Source: Cephalopachus bancanus (lineage: Eukaryota > Chordata > Mammalia > Primates > Tarsiidae). From it: 64,000 nt of DNA. Positions 11,701 through 23,545 of the stretch are shown here, piece by piece (within the stretch, counting starts at the first letter, position 1; every line of letters starts with the position of its first letter). The stretch covers positions 7,799,501 through 7,863,500 of the forward strand of contig JAPVLO010000133.1 in the NCBI GenBank assembly GCA_027257055.1, written 5' to 3'. The notes under the pieces were generated by a model. The model searched no databases and had not been told where the DNA came from. It saw only the letters and a list, made by a program, of their open reading frames with translations. Position numbers and translations under genes: made by a program.

Positions 11701-13316
11701 AAATAAATAAATGCGTGTTTGTATCTGTAAATCTGAAGCTTCTGCAGCCAGCATCGAATTCATATTCACTGAACTCATTGAATTCTCCTGAGAGCAAGGA
11801 GACATTGAGCGATGGGGAAAAGAAACCCCAACGCTGATGGCTGTTTATGTACATGATGTTTACCCCAAATAAACATTCCAAGGCAAACAGCGCAAGTGAA
11901 TAACAGACATGGAGACAACCAAATTGCCTGCAAACAATTCTGAGGGTATAAATAGTTAATCAGTTCATGGATATTTCAAATTAAGAAGGAAAAATAAGTC
12001 TTTGCATCCCCAAATATATTTTATTTACCCTGAATTATAAAGATAAGGACTTTAACTTATTTGGGGTGTGTTCTAAGTTTTGTGCCAATTAATGATTTAG
12101 TTTTATCTTTACAGTTTTACCTGAATGGAAGGGCAACAGGAAATGAAGCCAAAAACCTCAATTTTGATTGGGAGTAGGAGTTTCGAGCAAAGTATGAAGA
12201 TGATATGAACTCCTCTTACTCAGTCTTGATAAAATGAGATGTTTTGGAAATACAAGCTGTGCTGCCATCCTTTTGTGGAGGAGTTTTGTTCCAATGACTT
12301 TTCTAAATTGGGGAAATCTGAAATATGTGTCTCCATCCTCCAAGATCCAGTCACTGTGGTTTGGTGGAGACTTTTATTTCTTTGCCATTTCTATTCCCCT
12401 GAATGACAGAGAACTCTTGGTAACCCTTTCCAAGATTTGCCAGATGTTTTTAGGAGGGACCAGTGAGTTCTGTGCTTGAACTCATCTTTATTTGCAAAAG
12501 AAGAAGATAATGTCCTCATTTATTACTGACCGTGACTGCTGGAGAGGAGGGAGGGAGCCAAAAGTACTGTGGAAGCGGCAAAATGTTGCATCATCAAGAG
12601 ATGCTCATCAGTTCAGAAGGGGAAGCATGGATGCCTGGGTGCATGGCTTCATTGTATGCCTCAGCTAAAGTATGGTCTTTGTCTCACATTCTTTTTGGTC
12701 TTCTCCTTTCTTCCTTCTCTCTTTCTCCCTTTCTCCCTTTTCTCTTTCTTTCACCCTTCCTTCTCTCCTTCCTTTCTTCCTTTCATCCTTCCTAATTCCT
12801 TCCTCCTGCCCTCCCTCCCTCCTGTTTCTTCTTTCCTAATTCCTTTTTCCTGCCCTCCCTTCCTTCTCTCCCTCCCTTCCTTCCTCCTTCCTTCTTTCCT
12901 TCCTTCCTTCCTTCCTTCCATCTTTCCTTCCTCCCTTCCTCTTTCTTAACTCTTTAAAAATGTAAACACATTTTTAGCTTAGTGGTCATACAAAGCTAGG
13001 CTAAGCGTTAAGCTTTACTAAGGAAAATAGTCAGCAAACCCCCTTGATTTAGAGTCCGAATCAAGAGATAATTGTGATTATTAATATTCTTAATCTTAAT
13101 GATTTTCTACATGAACAATGTGTTCTTAACTCCATCTAGCCTTTCTCGTCCATGTTTTCTGACCTGGAATTCCACAGTATCTCAAGCTTAGAATAAAACT
13201 CAAAAGAAAGTGTCACTCACCACCATTCTTTCCAGTGTCACCTCTTTCTTGAGCTGGTCAACTTGCATCTTCAGCTTGTCCTTCTCCGTCAGGTCCTCAA
13301 TGTTGATCACAGGCAT
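8653..13316 (-). CDS. GNGT1: GNGT1: rod transducin gamma-1 subunit (spliced, complete)
   Basis: Two coding exons (complement 13221-13316 and 8653-8781) join in phase 0 to give 74 residues with no frame break. The product pairs with G-beta-1 and the transducin alpha subunit in rod outer segments and couples photo-excited rhodopsin to cGMP phosphodiesterase. The protein starts MPVINIEDLTEKDKLKMQVD, continues as an amphipathic gamma helix, and ends in the CaaX box CVIS. The terminal Ser predicts farnesylation, aaX removal and carboxymethylation. The second exon has the gamma-family signatures SKCCEEVRDY, EERSGEDPL, GIPEDKNPFKE. Residues M17-Q18 (recalled human M-E) and V32 (recalled human L) are conservative changes. 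The start codon is preceded by an in-exon 5' leader after a CTTTAGCAG acceptor, so at least one more noncoding exon exists. GNG11 is the next gene in the same orientation; TFPI2 diverges from it. Confidence 0.97.
10150..10370 (+). mobile_element. MIR SINE
   Basis: Matches the MIR layout in order: CTGGAGTCAGAC near the 5' end, a TCTGCTCACGTACTAGCCATGTGGCC core, then GTGCCTGGCACA. Diverged but colinear. Confidence 0.65.
10580..10795 (-). mobile_element. MIR SINE
   Basis: Reverse-oriented MIR-like stretch: ATTATCCTCATGCTGAGAAA, then TACACAGGCAGAGG and GGAGCCAGGATCTGAACC. Colinear with the complement of the MIR consensus as I recall it. Confidence 0.6.
10857..10883. repeat. (CA)n microsatellite
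   Basis: A nearly uninterrupted run of CA dinucleotides of about 26 bp inside the GNGT1 intron. Confidence 0.9.
10938..11283 (+). mobile_element. Probable ERVL-MaLR-type solo LTR
   Basis: An approximately 345-bp unit contains, in order, AATTCATATGTTGAAATCC, GGGCCTTTGGGA, a CCTTATAAAAGGACCCC block that could be the LTR TATA region, CCTCACCAGACACC, CCAGAACTGTGAGAGATGAA, and the terminal AACAGACTAAGGCA. The ending resembles MaLR LTRs such as THE1/MST/MLT1 as I recall them. No internal coding sequence is next to it, so it is a solo relic. The subfamily is not determined, and a DNA-transposon origin cannot be excluded by eye. Confidence 0.5.
11284..11406. repeat. TG/TA-rich microsatellite
   Basis: Degenerate mixed repeats of TATGTG, TATATAAG and TGTGTA. 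It lies directly between the LTR-like element and an Alu. Confidence 0.8.
11421..11708 (+). mobile_element. Alu, full length, in GNGT1 intron
   Basis: Plus-oriented Alu inserted in the TG/TA repeat. Target-site duplications AATGCATGTTTGTA (left) and AATGCGTGTTTGTA (right) differ at one base. The tail is (AAAT)n. The orientation is opposite to GNGT1 transcription. Confidence 0.95.
12688..12950. repeat. Pyrimidine-rich (CCTT)n tract
   Basis: About 260 bp in which the plus strand is almost only C and T, mostly CTTC/CCTT units with interruptions. Open frames here read as long Ser/Phe/Leu/Pro strings and are artefacts. In the GNGT1 transcript the tract is a purine-rich GAAG run. Confidence 0.95.
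13221..13316 (-). CDS. GNGT1: GNGT1 first coding exon
   Basis: Encodes residues 1-32. The ATG is the complement of 13314-13316 and is preceded within the exon by only GTGAAAG (13317-13323). The acceptor is CTTCTACCTCTTTAGCAG on the minus strand. The donor is GTGAGT in phase 0, the same position as in GNG11. Confidence 0.96.
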
Positions 13317-13411
13317 CTTTCACCTGCTAAAGAGGTAGAAGTTTAGCACACATCCCTGCGTGGCTGGACTTGCTTCAAGTCCATCTCCCAGCACTGCCCT
13401 CAGCACTACCG

Positions 13412-13570
13412 ACTTACGAAGTAAATTGTCTCTGGTTTTGTTTTAAATTCCCCACAATAACCAGTTTCTCGTGAGCTCTCTCTCTTAATGACTCTAACAT
13501 GGCACACTAGCTTTGGGATTTTAAAGCTTCTGCATAATCTTCACTAATATGATTAAATCAAGTATCTGAC
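13412..13570 (-). promoter_or_regulatory. GNGT1: Candidate GNGT1 5' noncoding exon end and proximal promoter
   Basis: On the minus strand a good donor, GTAAGT (complement 13417-13412), lies just upstream of coding exon 1. A TTTAAAAC TATA-like motif lies a short way upstream of it. Beyond that, between about 13530 and 13560, are several homeodomain cores of the TAATC/GATTA type that CRX/OTX2 bind in photoreceptor promoters. These fit a rod gene but such AT-rich motifs are common. The very short intron this would create (under 100 nt) is a weakness. Confidence 0.25.
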
Positions 13571-16373
13571 CCTGAACACCTGTCAGTAGGTTTGTGGGGA
13601 GGGGTGAGTTTCGACAGTATGTGTTGTAAAATGCAGAAAGCTCCGCCTTTCCCCTGGTCTTTTGTGCAGTGTAAAATGTGGGGTTTCCTCCCCTCATCTT
13701 CAATTCCAAAGTCTGCCACCATATGATGTATGCCATTTAGCTCTGTTTAAGGTCATTTGGAGGACTGGCCCTTTAATGCCCTAAATTGCTAGAGCATTTA
13801 ATCTGGTATTAAAGGGGAACCATTAAAAAGTATCATTATAAGTTCATTATAAATAATGGATTGAAATGTGAACCATAAGATGGAAATATAGTAAACAGTC
13901 TTCTCAACAGAAATAAACTAGTATATTACTTAGAAGTGTTTTTCCAAACAACATCTGGAATTTGTATGTACCTGCCACAGTGAATCTGATAATGATGAGT
14001 GAATGTTGCAGGTTGAAAGGGACGTGGAGTCTGATTTGCAACGAGCATCACCCCAGAAGGAGAGACTCTGCCTTCCGTGCCCTCAGCAACCCTCTTCTCC
14101 CAGTTAGATCAGTGGGTACTGGGAGAGACAGCTCGACAGTGGCAGTGCTCCTACGAAATCACCAGAAAATATTCCACAGGAACCAAGTGGTGTCAGGTTT
14201 ACAGTCTCTCCCTTGACAGGCCCCTCTTTTCCTCCTCTGTCTCTCCAGTCCAGTTTTTACAACAGAGTATTTTATAAAAGCAAACATCTTCAGATCATAT
14301 GCTGTTTCTGAGACAGAATACAATAGCGCATCTATGTGAAGATACTCTGCCCATAACATATCAGCAGTTACCTGATTTCCTTACCTAAATGGTGTTTTCC
14401 TTTCCAGCACCTTTGAGGAAATAATATTTCCCTTCCCAGTCTTAGAATATCCTGTTCTTCTTTGGAGAAGGCGGGGTTTAAGACAGCTTTAGGGATAAAT
14501 GCCTGCCCAGGGCAGCACCACACTCAGCGATTCCTGTGCTCTTCATTTTTTGCTATTCTGGTCTTCATTTTAAGAAACACTGTGACAATAAAATTTATTT
14601 TTTCCTGCCTAATACAGTAAATCCCCTACAGACCAACCTCCCATCTGTGAACTGTCTTTTGTTTATTTGTTGTTTTGGGGGGGAGGGGAAGCAGGATTTA
14701 TTGGAGGACAGAGAAGCTCCCAGAGAGGGAAAGGACCCAAGGGGGTTACCCAAGTTGTGAACTTTCAAATATGCGAATGTGCATTTGCATTATTTGGGGA
14801 GGAGCAGGAACAAAATGTAGACTGGTACATGAAGTTTGCTACCATGTCATTCATGATGAGGAAAAAAGATGTCATTGATAAAACTGTTTTATCAAGAAGG
14901 TAGATAAAATTGAATCCAGCAAGGAACCAGCACCTGTGCCATCAACATCAGGCATGAGTGACATGGCAGCTGGCCCCCATCTGCCTATGATCCTTCAGCT
15001 CTGCCATCTCCCACCTCCTCTCCCTCCTCCAGTCAGCAGCTTTTCTTGCCTGTTCACTCGATGCCATCTTGGAAGGGGACTTGTTCATATGTAGGGGATT
15101 TAATGTAATTGCTTGGATTGAAATTCCGTTCTCAATTCCTTCAGACAATATATAAAACTCCCTGAGTATTGTTTACCTGTTGACATTGTTCCTTGTATAA
15201 CTTTTCTTCATTTTGGAAAACTTCTCTTTCTGCTAGATAATGGCTCTGACACTTCAGTGTGTGCAAGAATCACTTCAGGTAACGTGTGGAAACATGGAAC
15301 TTCAGCTATTTTGATTTGGTAGGTCTGAGGTAAGGTTTAGAGTTTTATTTTCTCTGTTCCAGGAAGTCCTACCATATTCTTGCTGACACAATAACCATTC
15401 ATTGGTACTTGCTAGCTGTGTGACCTCGACCAAGTTACTTAACATGTCTGTGCTTCAGTTTACTGGGAAATGGGAGCAATGATATTCCCCACCCTCTAGA
15501 TTTGTTGAGAGAATTAAACGGGGCTGACATAGGTGAGAACTGTATAACCATGCATAGCTCAGCGCAGACACTGGGAACACACTGGCTCTGTGTCTCTAGA
15601 CTTCTTGACTGTGCTTCCTTACACAGCACTTGCTGACAGGTGAGATCACTTCAAGGATGTCACATGACCACGACTTACCTCCTTTAATTTCCTGCAGAGC
15701 AGATGCACAGCAGATGCTTCTATTGACCTTTTGCAGGGTGGGATCCCCATTCTCCAGCAGCCACAGGTGTTGACGGTCAAGGACAAACATCATGCACAGC
15801 TTGGCCCTTGGTTGATGGGAGCCACTTCTCCTGGTGCTTCCTGGGAGGCAATTCCCCCATCTGGCCCCTGAAGTTGGCCTGTAGCAAAAGACTGACAGAC
15901 ATGGGATCCTGACAACCTAGCCTCCTGACCTCTAGGCTGAAAAACTTTGTCAAACTTGAGAACCTTCTAGAGCTCCTCATGGATTTAAAATGATACTGGA
16001 CTTCTGAAATCACTTTTGACTAATTCCTGCGCCATTCTCTTTCCTCATCCCTTCAGAAGGTCCTCCTGAGTGCTTACCCTCGGTAATTCACTTAGACAAG
16101 AATCTCTGTCTTAGGCTCTGCTTCTAGGAAACACAACCTAGGACATAGCAGATTATGCAGGCCTTTGCAAGAGACCATTGCTTGCATAACTTTTACTTCC
16201 GCATTACTGCCTATTGTTCTGTATATTGTTTGGTGCATATGACATGAATATTTACCCAGGCATAGAAAAACTGCAAATCACCTAACTTCATTTCATTAAT
16301 AAGTAGTTTCTCAACTTTAATATGCTGCGATTCACCATGTTCAATATTATTTAAATGAAAAGCACTTTATTTA
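13571..16373. other. Intergenic DNA upstream of GNGT1
   Basis: One MIR (listed) lies here. A purine-rich block near 14675-14755, read on the minus strand, ends in CCAATAAATCCTGC and could be an LTR relic, but it is too short to name. No exon is supported. Confidence 0.4.
15390..15580 (+). mobile_element. MIR SINE
   Basis: Contains the MIR core read as CTAGCTGTGTGACCTCGACC, then TTACTTAACATGTCTGTGCT, CAGTTTACTGGGAAATGGGA and GAGAATTAAACGG in the expected order. Confidence 0.75.
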
Positions 16374-16387
16374 GAGAAAATTTATTC

Positions 16388-16673
16388 CTTTTTTTTTTTT
16401 TTTGAGTTGGAGTCTCAGTCACCCAGACTGGAGCGCAGTGGCCACTCCCGGCCACTGCAGCCTTGCCTGCTAGGCTCCGGCGATCCTTCCGCCTCAGCCT
16501 TCCGAGTAGCCCGAATTACAGGCATGCGCTACCACGCCCGGCTGATTTTTTAATTTACTGTAGAGATGAGGTCTCACTGCCCAGGCAGGTCTCGAACCCG
16601 CGAGCTCAGGCAACCCACTCACCTCAGCCTCCCGAAGGCGCAGGATTACAGGCTGAGCCACCGAGCCTGGCTT
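16388..16673 (-). mobile_element. Alu, reverse orientation
   Basis: Starts with a poly-T run and ends in GCCACCGAGCCTGGCTT. The target-site duplication GAGAAAATTTATTC lies at 16374-16387 and 16674-16687. Read on the minus strand its B box is GGTTCGAGACC. The right arm carries the perfect 9-bp inverted repeat GCAGTGGCC/GGCCACTGC. Confidence 0.95.
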
Positions 16674-16724
16674 GAGAAAATTTATTCTTAAAGGATTCAA
16701 GAAAGTTTGCCAAATTTAACGCCA

Positions 16725-16826
16725 CAGGTGCAAGAAAAAAAAATTCAAGGATAGGGATCCAAATGGCGCTTCCCTCAGGTGCATGAAAAAAAAATTCAAG
16801 GGTAGGAATGCAAATGGCACTTCCCT
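16725..16826. repeat. 51-bp tandem duplication
   Basis: Two adjacent 51-bp copies, 16725-16775 and 16776-16826, each starting CAGGTGCA and ending TTCCCT. They differ at a handful of positions. Not part of the flanking Alus. Confidence 0.9.
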
Positions 16827-17061
16827 CAAGGACTCAAAAAACGACAGTGTACATTGTCTGCATGGAGCTTCCAAATGTTCAGAGTTATATTGGAGCCAAG
16901 GGTTCAGAAAAATTCTGTGTATGTAAGAGTCATGAAAAATGGCAGCAGAGTGAAGCTTATGACACAGGCATGTGTGTTCTGGTCTGGGTGTACTCTGTGC
17001 TGGTATGTTTCTCTCTGCTACTCTTCTTCAAAGTAGTGTAAAGGGCTAGAGTTCTTATTTC

Positions 17062-17358
17062 TTCTTCTTTTTTTTTTTTTTGAGTTGGAGTGTCACTCCG
17101 TCACCCAGACTGGAGTACAGTGGCCACTCCCGGTCACTGCAGCCTCAACTTACTGGGCTCTGGCGATCCTTCTACCTCAGCCTTCCAAGTAGCTGGAACT
17201 ACAGGCAAGCGCTACCAAGCCCGGCTAATTTTTGATTTATTGTAGAGAGGAGGTCTCACCAAGTTGCCTGGGCGGGTCTTGAACCCGTGGGCTCAGGCAA
17301 TCCACACACCTCAGCCTCCCAAAGCACGGGATTACAGGCTGAGCCACCAAACCTGGCT
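17062..17358 (-). mobile_element. Alu, reverse orientation
   Basis: Target-site duplication GAGTTCTTATTTC at 17049-17061 and a one-mismatch copy (GAGTTTTTATTTC) at 17359-17371. The B box is CpG-decayed (GGTTCAAGACC). Confidence 0.95.
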
Positions 17359-17371
17359 GAGTTTTTATTTC

Positions 17372-19150
17372 AGACCCAGAATCACATAGAGGGTTCAGAG
17401 TTGATGATAATGGCCTGAAGTCTTCCCCCTGCCCCTTGTGTCCTAAGCTTTCAGGTTGACCCACCTCTCTTCAAAAAGTCCTAAGAGAGGTGATAAGATT
17501 ACTGACCCTATCACCAGCCATCCCCACCCACAGTGAGGGGAGGCTGAAGACCCACAGTCAAGCCAACTGCGGAATGGTCCCAGATAAGAAGGAAGCATTT
17601 GCCCTTTGCTCTTCCTTTCCAGCCCTGCCATCAGAGGATCCAAGGTCCAAAACAGCAAAGACGAGAGGAGGAAGGGAAATACCTTAGAGCCATGTCCCAG
17701 CCACAGAGCCATGTTTCTCTGGGGTGGGGTGGGGTGAGGGTGGGGAAGGCGATACTGCCCCCTGGGGGAACTTTTGAAAACATGTCAGGTTGTTTATGCC
17801 ACTTTTCCAGGGTTTCTGTGGGTATAGAAGAGGGATGCTAGACACCTTGCATTGCCCAGAGCCCCACTGCAGAAGAGAGATGTGCCACATTCAGCACGAC
17901 TGCCATGTACTGTATAAGACGTTCACGCAGGTTAAAACCATATTTATGGTTATTTGAATCTTTGACCCTCCATTTTACATAGAAACATAACATGCTTTTC
18001 ATGACTGTTATACACACTGAATTTTACAATAATGCATATATTTTATAAGTAAAAGGAAGATTATTCACCAATAACTTTTTTTTATTTTCAGAAAATCATG
18101 TTCCTCACTGCATCTGTGAGCATGTATCTGTGTCAGTCTGTATCCTCAGCTATGTCCCTGGTGATTCTCCACGTAAAAAAATCTGACCTGTGATGTGTTG
18201 TCATGACAAAGATTTTCGTCTTAAAAACCTGTCTTTATAATTAGCTGCTTTTTTGTATTCTATACAGAGAATTGATGAACCATTCTGAAATATTTCTTGT
18301 ACAAATGGGCCTTGGGGTTCAATGGCACTCATGGTCACAGAACCCAGGAAGGTGGAGGGGGGGACATCACCTATTGTATTGGTCCTAAATTCCAGGATGA
18401 GTTTTTACCAGCCAAATATGGACAATGATGATGACAGCAGCTTAAATAACTGTTGAGGTAATAGCTACTCATTGGGATATGGGAGTTAAACACAACATAG
18501 GCAAGTTCCGTAAAAACAAGAAACATTTTTTAGTGCTTATGTCTCAATACATTGAGAATTCTCAAAAAAAAAGAGTGCATTGTCAAAGTGCAGAAGAGAA
18601 AGGCAGATATGCTTAGCGATGCCAGCAAGTCCTGGAGACTACAAAGAGAGGGACCAGAACTTCCATGACACACCACATTTCCTAGTCCAGTAAATGCTTT
18701 GGGAGAATAGAGCTTGACAGAGCAGCTTCAGAGTCTTATGCTGTCTTTCAGTTTCCGTTATGTTTCTCACTAATTTATTTTAGAATGAAAATGAGCTAAT
18801 GAAAAGTTCAGCCTGTTTTCTGTTTGTTTTCACGCATTATACATAAGTGTGTTTGAAGTAGGAATACTTAATAAATAAAATAATTTGGGAAGGGCCAGAC
18901 TAGAGAGAAATTATTCAAATTACTTTTAAAAGTCCTTTGTTTTATATGGAGAAGTAATTACAGATTCTTTGAAATAAAAATGTTTTCAGCACACTTGAAA
19001 TATTATTTGATTTATAAGTGTGTAGTTTAACACATTTTTCTGCAATAAACTTACTATATAATGCATGATACACTTGTAAACACATGGCTATAAAATTAAT
19101 TATTCTGAACGTTTCTTTTTTATTCTTTCATTTTTCTTGGGACTATAAAA
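17372..19150. other. Intergenic DNA, no recognised feature
   Basis: Mixed composition, AT-rich after 17930. I see no exon, Alu or L1 that I can support. Confidence 0.4.
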
Positions 19151-22030
19151 GGATAACAGCTAACGTTCTTTGTTCATTTATTCACCAAATATTTACTGAA
19201 GGCCTATTGTATGCTAAACTAGATGCTTAAGGGAAGAGCAGAGAAAAAAAAGATTAAAAAAATTTGAGTTCAAAAAATTTATCTTCTAGTAATGGAGACA
19301 AATACAAGAAACTAAAATAAAATATACTATATTTTGGTTGATATAAGTGCTAGGGAGAAAAAAAAATGCAGGAAAGAAATAAGAAAAGAAAGTGTCACAA
19401 ATCTTTCAATTGTAGTGAGGGTGGCCAGAGAAGCTCTCTCTGTGGTGATGCTACTTGAGTGAAGACCCAAGGGGGGAAACAAGAGCCTGAGTTGGGCAGA
19501 AGCCTACAGGAAGGTCATTCTGGGGGACCCAAGTGCTGGGGGAGTGGGCCTGCCTGAAGACCAGGAGCCCATTGAATGTGGGGGAAGAGTAGGGCATGAA
19601 ATCTGTGACCCGGTAAGTGTTACCAGGCCAATGTGAGAACTCTCATACCCAGTGACTCAGGGAACACTGGAAGTTCATGAACACTAGAGTGACAGCTCCT
19701 GCCTTATGTTTTAGCAGGGTTACTCTGGCAGCTTTTTGGAGCCTAGACTGTAGGGGCATGAATGGAAGTGGGAAAGAGGCAATTGTTATCAAGGTGAGAT
19801 TTGATGGTGGCTCAATCCCAGTGACAGGTGTGGAAATAGGGACAGGAGGTGAGATGCTCAATATCTTTCTAAAGTAGAGACAACGGGATGGGCTGATAGA
19901 TCAGATGCAGAATGCAAAAGGAAGAAAAAAAATCAACATGACTCCAATGCGTTTGGCCTGAGAAACTGGAAAAAGGGATTTGCTGTTACCTGAGCTCAGG
20001 AAAACCGTGTGGGATCACAGAGTGAGATGCCTGTTGGTTACTCATCTGAACAGGCATTCTGGAGTCTGGTGAGATGCTACCATTTAGTGGAGAACCCTCA
20101 GAGCAGAGGAGAACATCCAGTGTACATAAGAAAGAGAAGAGAACAAGATACCAGCCCAGGGATCTCGAAAGTGAGGGAGACCAGATGAAATCAGTAAAGG
20201 GGAGTGGACGGCTATCCTGGGGACTAAGTGAGACGCTGTTAGCTTTCAGTGTTTTGGCATTTCTCATGCTCTAAACATCGACAAGTACTTGTGTGTGATG
20301 CCTTTAGTTGCATGTATCAACTTTTTTTCCTTTTCTCTACTTAGGCTGATAAAATGATAGCAGGTAACATTTATATATTTGGCAAGTATATACTGTGTAA
20401 TGACCGTTAGCCAGCCACTCTTGATTGTTTGACATTGAAACAGAAACCAAGCCCGCTTCCTTATCTCTTATTATGTTGATAACATCACTGGGTAGATCTT
20501 TCTTTTCAGTTTAATTTTTTTAGTGAGATAAAAGGTAGTTTTTATTTGTTTTTGGTTTTTCCCCAACTAATTGGGTTGTCACAGATGTTATCAGATCTGA
20601 CTTTTGAAAGCCAAAAGTCAAATCAGTTGCTATTTTATTACAAGAATGTCATTCTATCTCAACATGTTAGCTTATTTTTAAAGTACAGGTGACATATAGG
20701 CATCCAAATTATTTTGTGACAACTCACTTTCTTTCCCAGCACAACTCTGCTTTTCTGTGTACTTGAAAAGAAGGGATTGGGTAATAGCAAGTAGTTTGTT
20801 TATTCACAGGCATTCACTACCCAACTTTCCAGGTCTTATTCTTCTGAACGTTTTATGCTCTCACAGAACTTTCATAACAGAGAGAGGATCAGACATGTAC
20901 AACAACACTAACAAACAGTCGTTTCAAATGGTAAGTGCTGTAAAGAGATTCTGTGCTGCCGTCATGTGATAAGGAGACACAGATGGATAAAGAAGACAAG
21001 CCTGTGGGATCAAGATCAGTTACTGGGAGGAGATGGAAGAGAAGACCTGGGAGTGGACATTTCATGTGGGAGGGGCTGGACAGAGGAAACAGCTTACAGC
21101 CAGGCCTCATGATGGGAACAAGCCCGTGGTGCTGGGCAAACTGAAGACACAGCGCAGCCAGAGTGTAACAAGGTCCAGAGAGAGTAGTGGGGGAGGCTGG
21201 GAAGGGAGCCAGGGATTGGACTCCACAGAGCCCTCTAACCCCAGGGAGGATTAAAGTGAGAAGCTAAGGGAGGGTTTTAACTCTATTTCGAAAGAGTGGG
21301 GTGTCATGACAGGATCTGGTGCATAAAAAATACTCTGATTTTTGTGCGGGTCTGAAGGAAAACAGAACTTTACCAGTGGAAGTAAGGACCAGTTGGAGGC
21401 CCAAACTTCACCTGCATGCAGCTTACTTGTATAGTTAAAATCCTTACTTATACCCCACATCTCTACAATATAATTTTTTTTTAAAAAAAGAAGAAAACTG
21501 GAAAAAAAGAGTGCAGACATGGATCTTGGGTAAAAACCTAGTGTGGTGGTCCCTTAAGAAAGGGCAGATGGGAACTACATTGATTGTGTGGCTATAAGGA
21601 AATATGAGCAGATGAAAAGTGTGATTTGGAGGCGAAATGGACAGGACCATTGATGGGTTGGATGAGGAAGTGACAGGCCGGGTCAAGGACACTCCAGAGT
21701 TTTTACCTTGAGGATCTAAGTGGCAGAGAAAGGAGGAAGATTGAGGATATCTCATCAAGGCTTCATTGTAGGACACACAGTGTTTGAGATGTCTATTAAA
21801 CATCTGAGAGGAGATGCTGAGTAGATATAAGGGTGTGAGATTCAGAGGAGAGAGAGTAAGACTATACGTAAATATATGCATACATATATGCATGTTTCTT
21901 GACTTTTATACGCATATTTATTTGAAACTACATAAGAAAATGATATAGTTAGAGAAGAGTTCACAGGGTTGAGCTCGAGACATCCCAGCCTTTAATTGTT
22001 AGCCAGTGGAGGACAGATTCATTGAGAAGG
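19150..22030. repeat. Probable ancient interspersed-repeat segments
   Basis: At 19160-19230 the text ATTCACCAAATATTTACTGA followed by a CTATTGTATGCTAAACTAGATGC stretch, then from 19410 CCAGAGAAGCTCTC and GGAAGGTCATTCTGG, then from 21640 phrases like GTTTGAGATGTCTATTAAAC, resemble a widespread old mammalian repeat read from one end to the other with gaps. I cannot assign the family from memory. Younger, non-repeat-like DNA occupies 20280-21240. Confidence 0.35.
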
Positions 22031-23374
22031 AGCAGTCAACTCTGCAGGGGAAAACCAGAAGTATGTGGTATCCTAAAGACTGAGAAAAATGTTGCAAGAA
22101 CGATAAAGGATGTGAAATTGGCAAATACTAAAAAGCAGTTACACAAAGTGTGAGTGGAAGTTGTGGCCTTGGCTGACCTCCGGGGCAGTTGCCTGGGGTG
22201 TTTCATGTCTGAATCCTGATGCCCTGTCACCTCAGAAGAGGTCTGGTAGGATGTGGCAACAACCGTTGCCCTTGACGACAGCACTTCCTGCTCTTCCTCT
22301 TCCCACGATGGAAGATGGAAGTGTAATTGGAGTAGAATGTGGGAAAGACAGAGATGAGGAGGTGGAGGCAGATAGTGGGGAGCACGTTTTGACAAATGTG
22401 GCTGGGAAAGGGAGCAGTGAAAAGGGGCACCAATAGGAGAGGGACACAGTCAGATGCGGACTTCAGGGTGGGTTGGAAAACAGTCAGCGGTAAAGATGTC
22501 CAGGTGGAATAAGCAAGACCCGGGTGTGTGCGGAAGAACAAGAGAGTGCAGAGCTGAGACTAGGGGAATGGGGGGAGGGAAGTCCTCCCAGAGGAAGAGA
22601 ACAAAGGCCCTGCAGCAGCCCAGGGCCTGCCTTGGACTGGACTAGACGTCACCACCCCTGGGAGGAAGGAAGACCTAGGACAGTGAGACTCACAAGCAAC
22701 ACCCTGGCCCACGTGGTTCAGTGTGTGGTCTGGGCTGTGTGCTCAGTCCTCAAACAGGCTTCCTGGTCCACTCAGTCTTCCTCAGCTTATTGTCAGGAAG
22801 AGAAAACATAAAACAGTGCAAGTCCTAGCAGAGGTCCCACTCCAACCACAGCTACCGCCTCGCCCCGCCCCAAGCAGCAGCTTGTTCCCCTGTGTGACTT
22901 AAGACACAAAAGCGCTTCCACAGAGCTGGGACAAGTGCAACTTTGGAGGGCATACAGCGCTTTAGTAATTACCATCAGCAAACACGAGCTTTGAGCTGTC
23001 TTATACCAATACAATATATTTGAAACAAAAGGTATCTGTCTTCACATTTAAAAGGTCAAGGTCCATTACTTTCTGCTAAATATAACCCTGAAAATGAGGA
23101 CTTTAGTGATTAACCCTCTCAATCCTCTAATCTGATTATCCATTTTGGCAGATGTTCTGCTTACAGCATTATGACAACATGTCTAAATGGTAGCTGCCTG
23201 TTTGCGCTAGGAATGAATTATGAACTTTATGTTTGCATAAAAAAGAAAGTGGAGATAGAGCTGTCCAGGTACTGCACCTGGGGCCCGAACCAGGGGGTGT
23301 TGCATATGATGAGCTTGACTTTGGCCTGTGTTAATGCATCCGTGAGACCAGGGGTCAGGGTTTGCCTGTGCTAA

Positions 23375-23545
23375 TAGATAGCTTTGGGCAAGTCACATGT
23401 CCATCAAATGCTTCAGCTTTTGCCTTGCAGAGTGGGGAGTCTAAAGTATCTCACTTAAGTGGTTATTGTGGGGGTATGAAAAGCTAATACATTCAGAGCA
23501 CAGTGCACACTCTCCAGCAGTGTAATAGCCATGAGCACTGTCATT
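23375..23545 (+). mobile_element. MIR SINE fragment
   Basis: GGGCAAGTCACATG, a CTTCAGCTTTTGCC stretch, GGTTATTGTGGGGG and TACATTCAGAGCACAGTGC follow the order of the MIR 3' half. Confidence 0.5.

Larger units (their letters stand above)
8784..13218 (-). other. GNGT1: GNGT1 intron between the coding exons
   Basis: About 4.4 kb. It contains two MIRs, a CA repeat, an LTR-like element, an Alu and a long pyrimidine tract, each listed separately. The stretches 8785-10130 and 11725-12685 show nothing I recognise. The donor is GTGAGT (complement 13220-13215). Confidence 0.8.

Noticed and set aside
12532..12949. Frames encoding long Ser/Phe/Leu/Pro strings
   Set aside because: Translation of the (CCTT)n tract.
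14665..14760. Possible LTR end on the minus strand
   Set aside because: CCAATAAATCCTGC is suggestive, but there are no paired ends or internal region.
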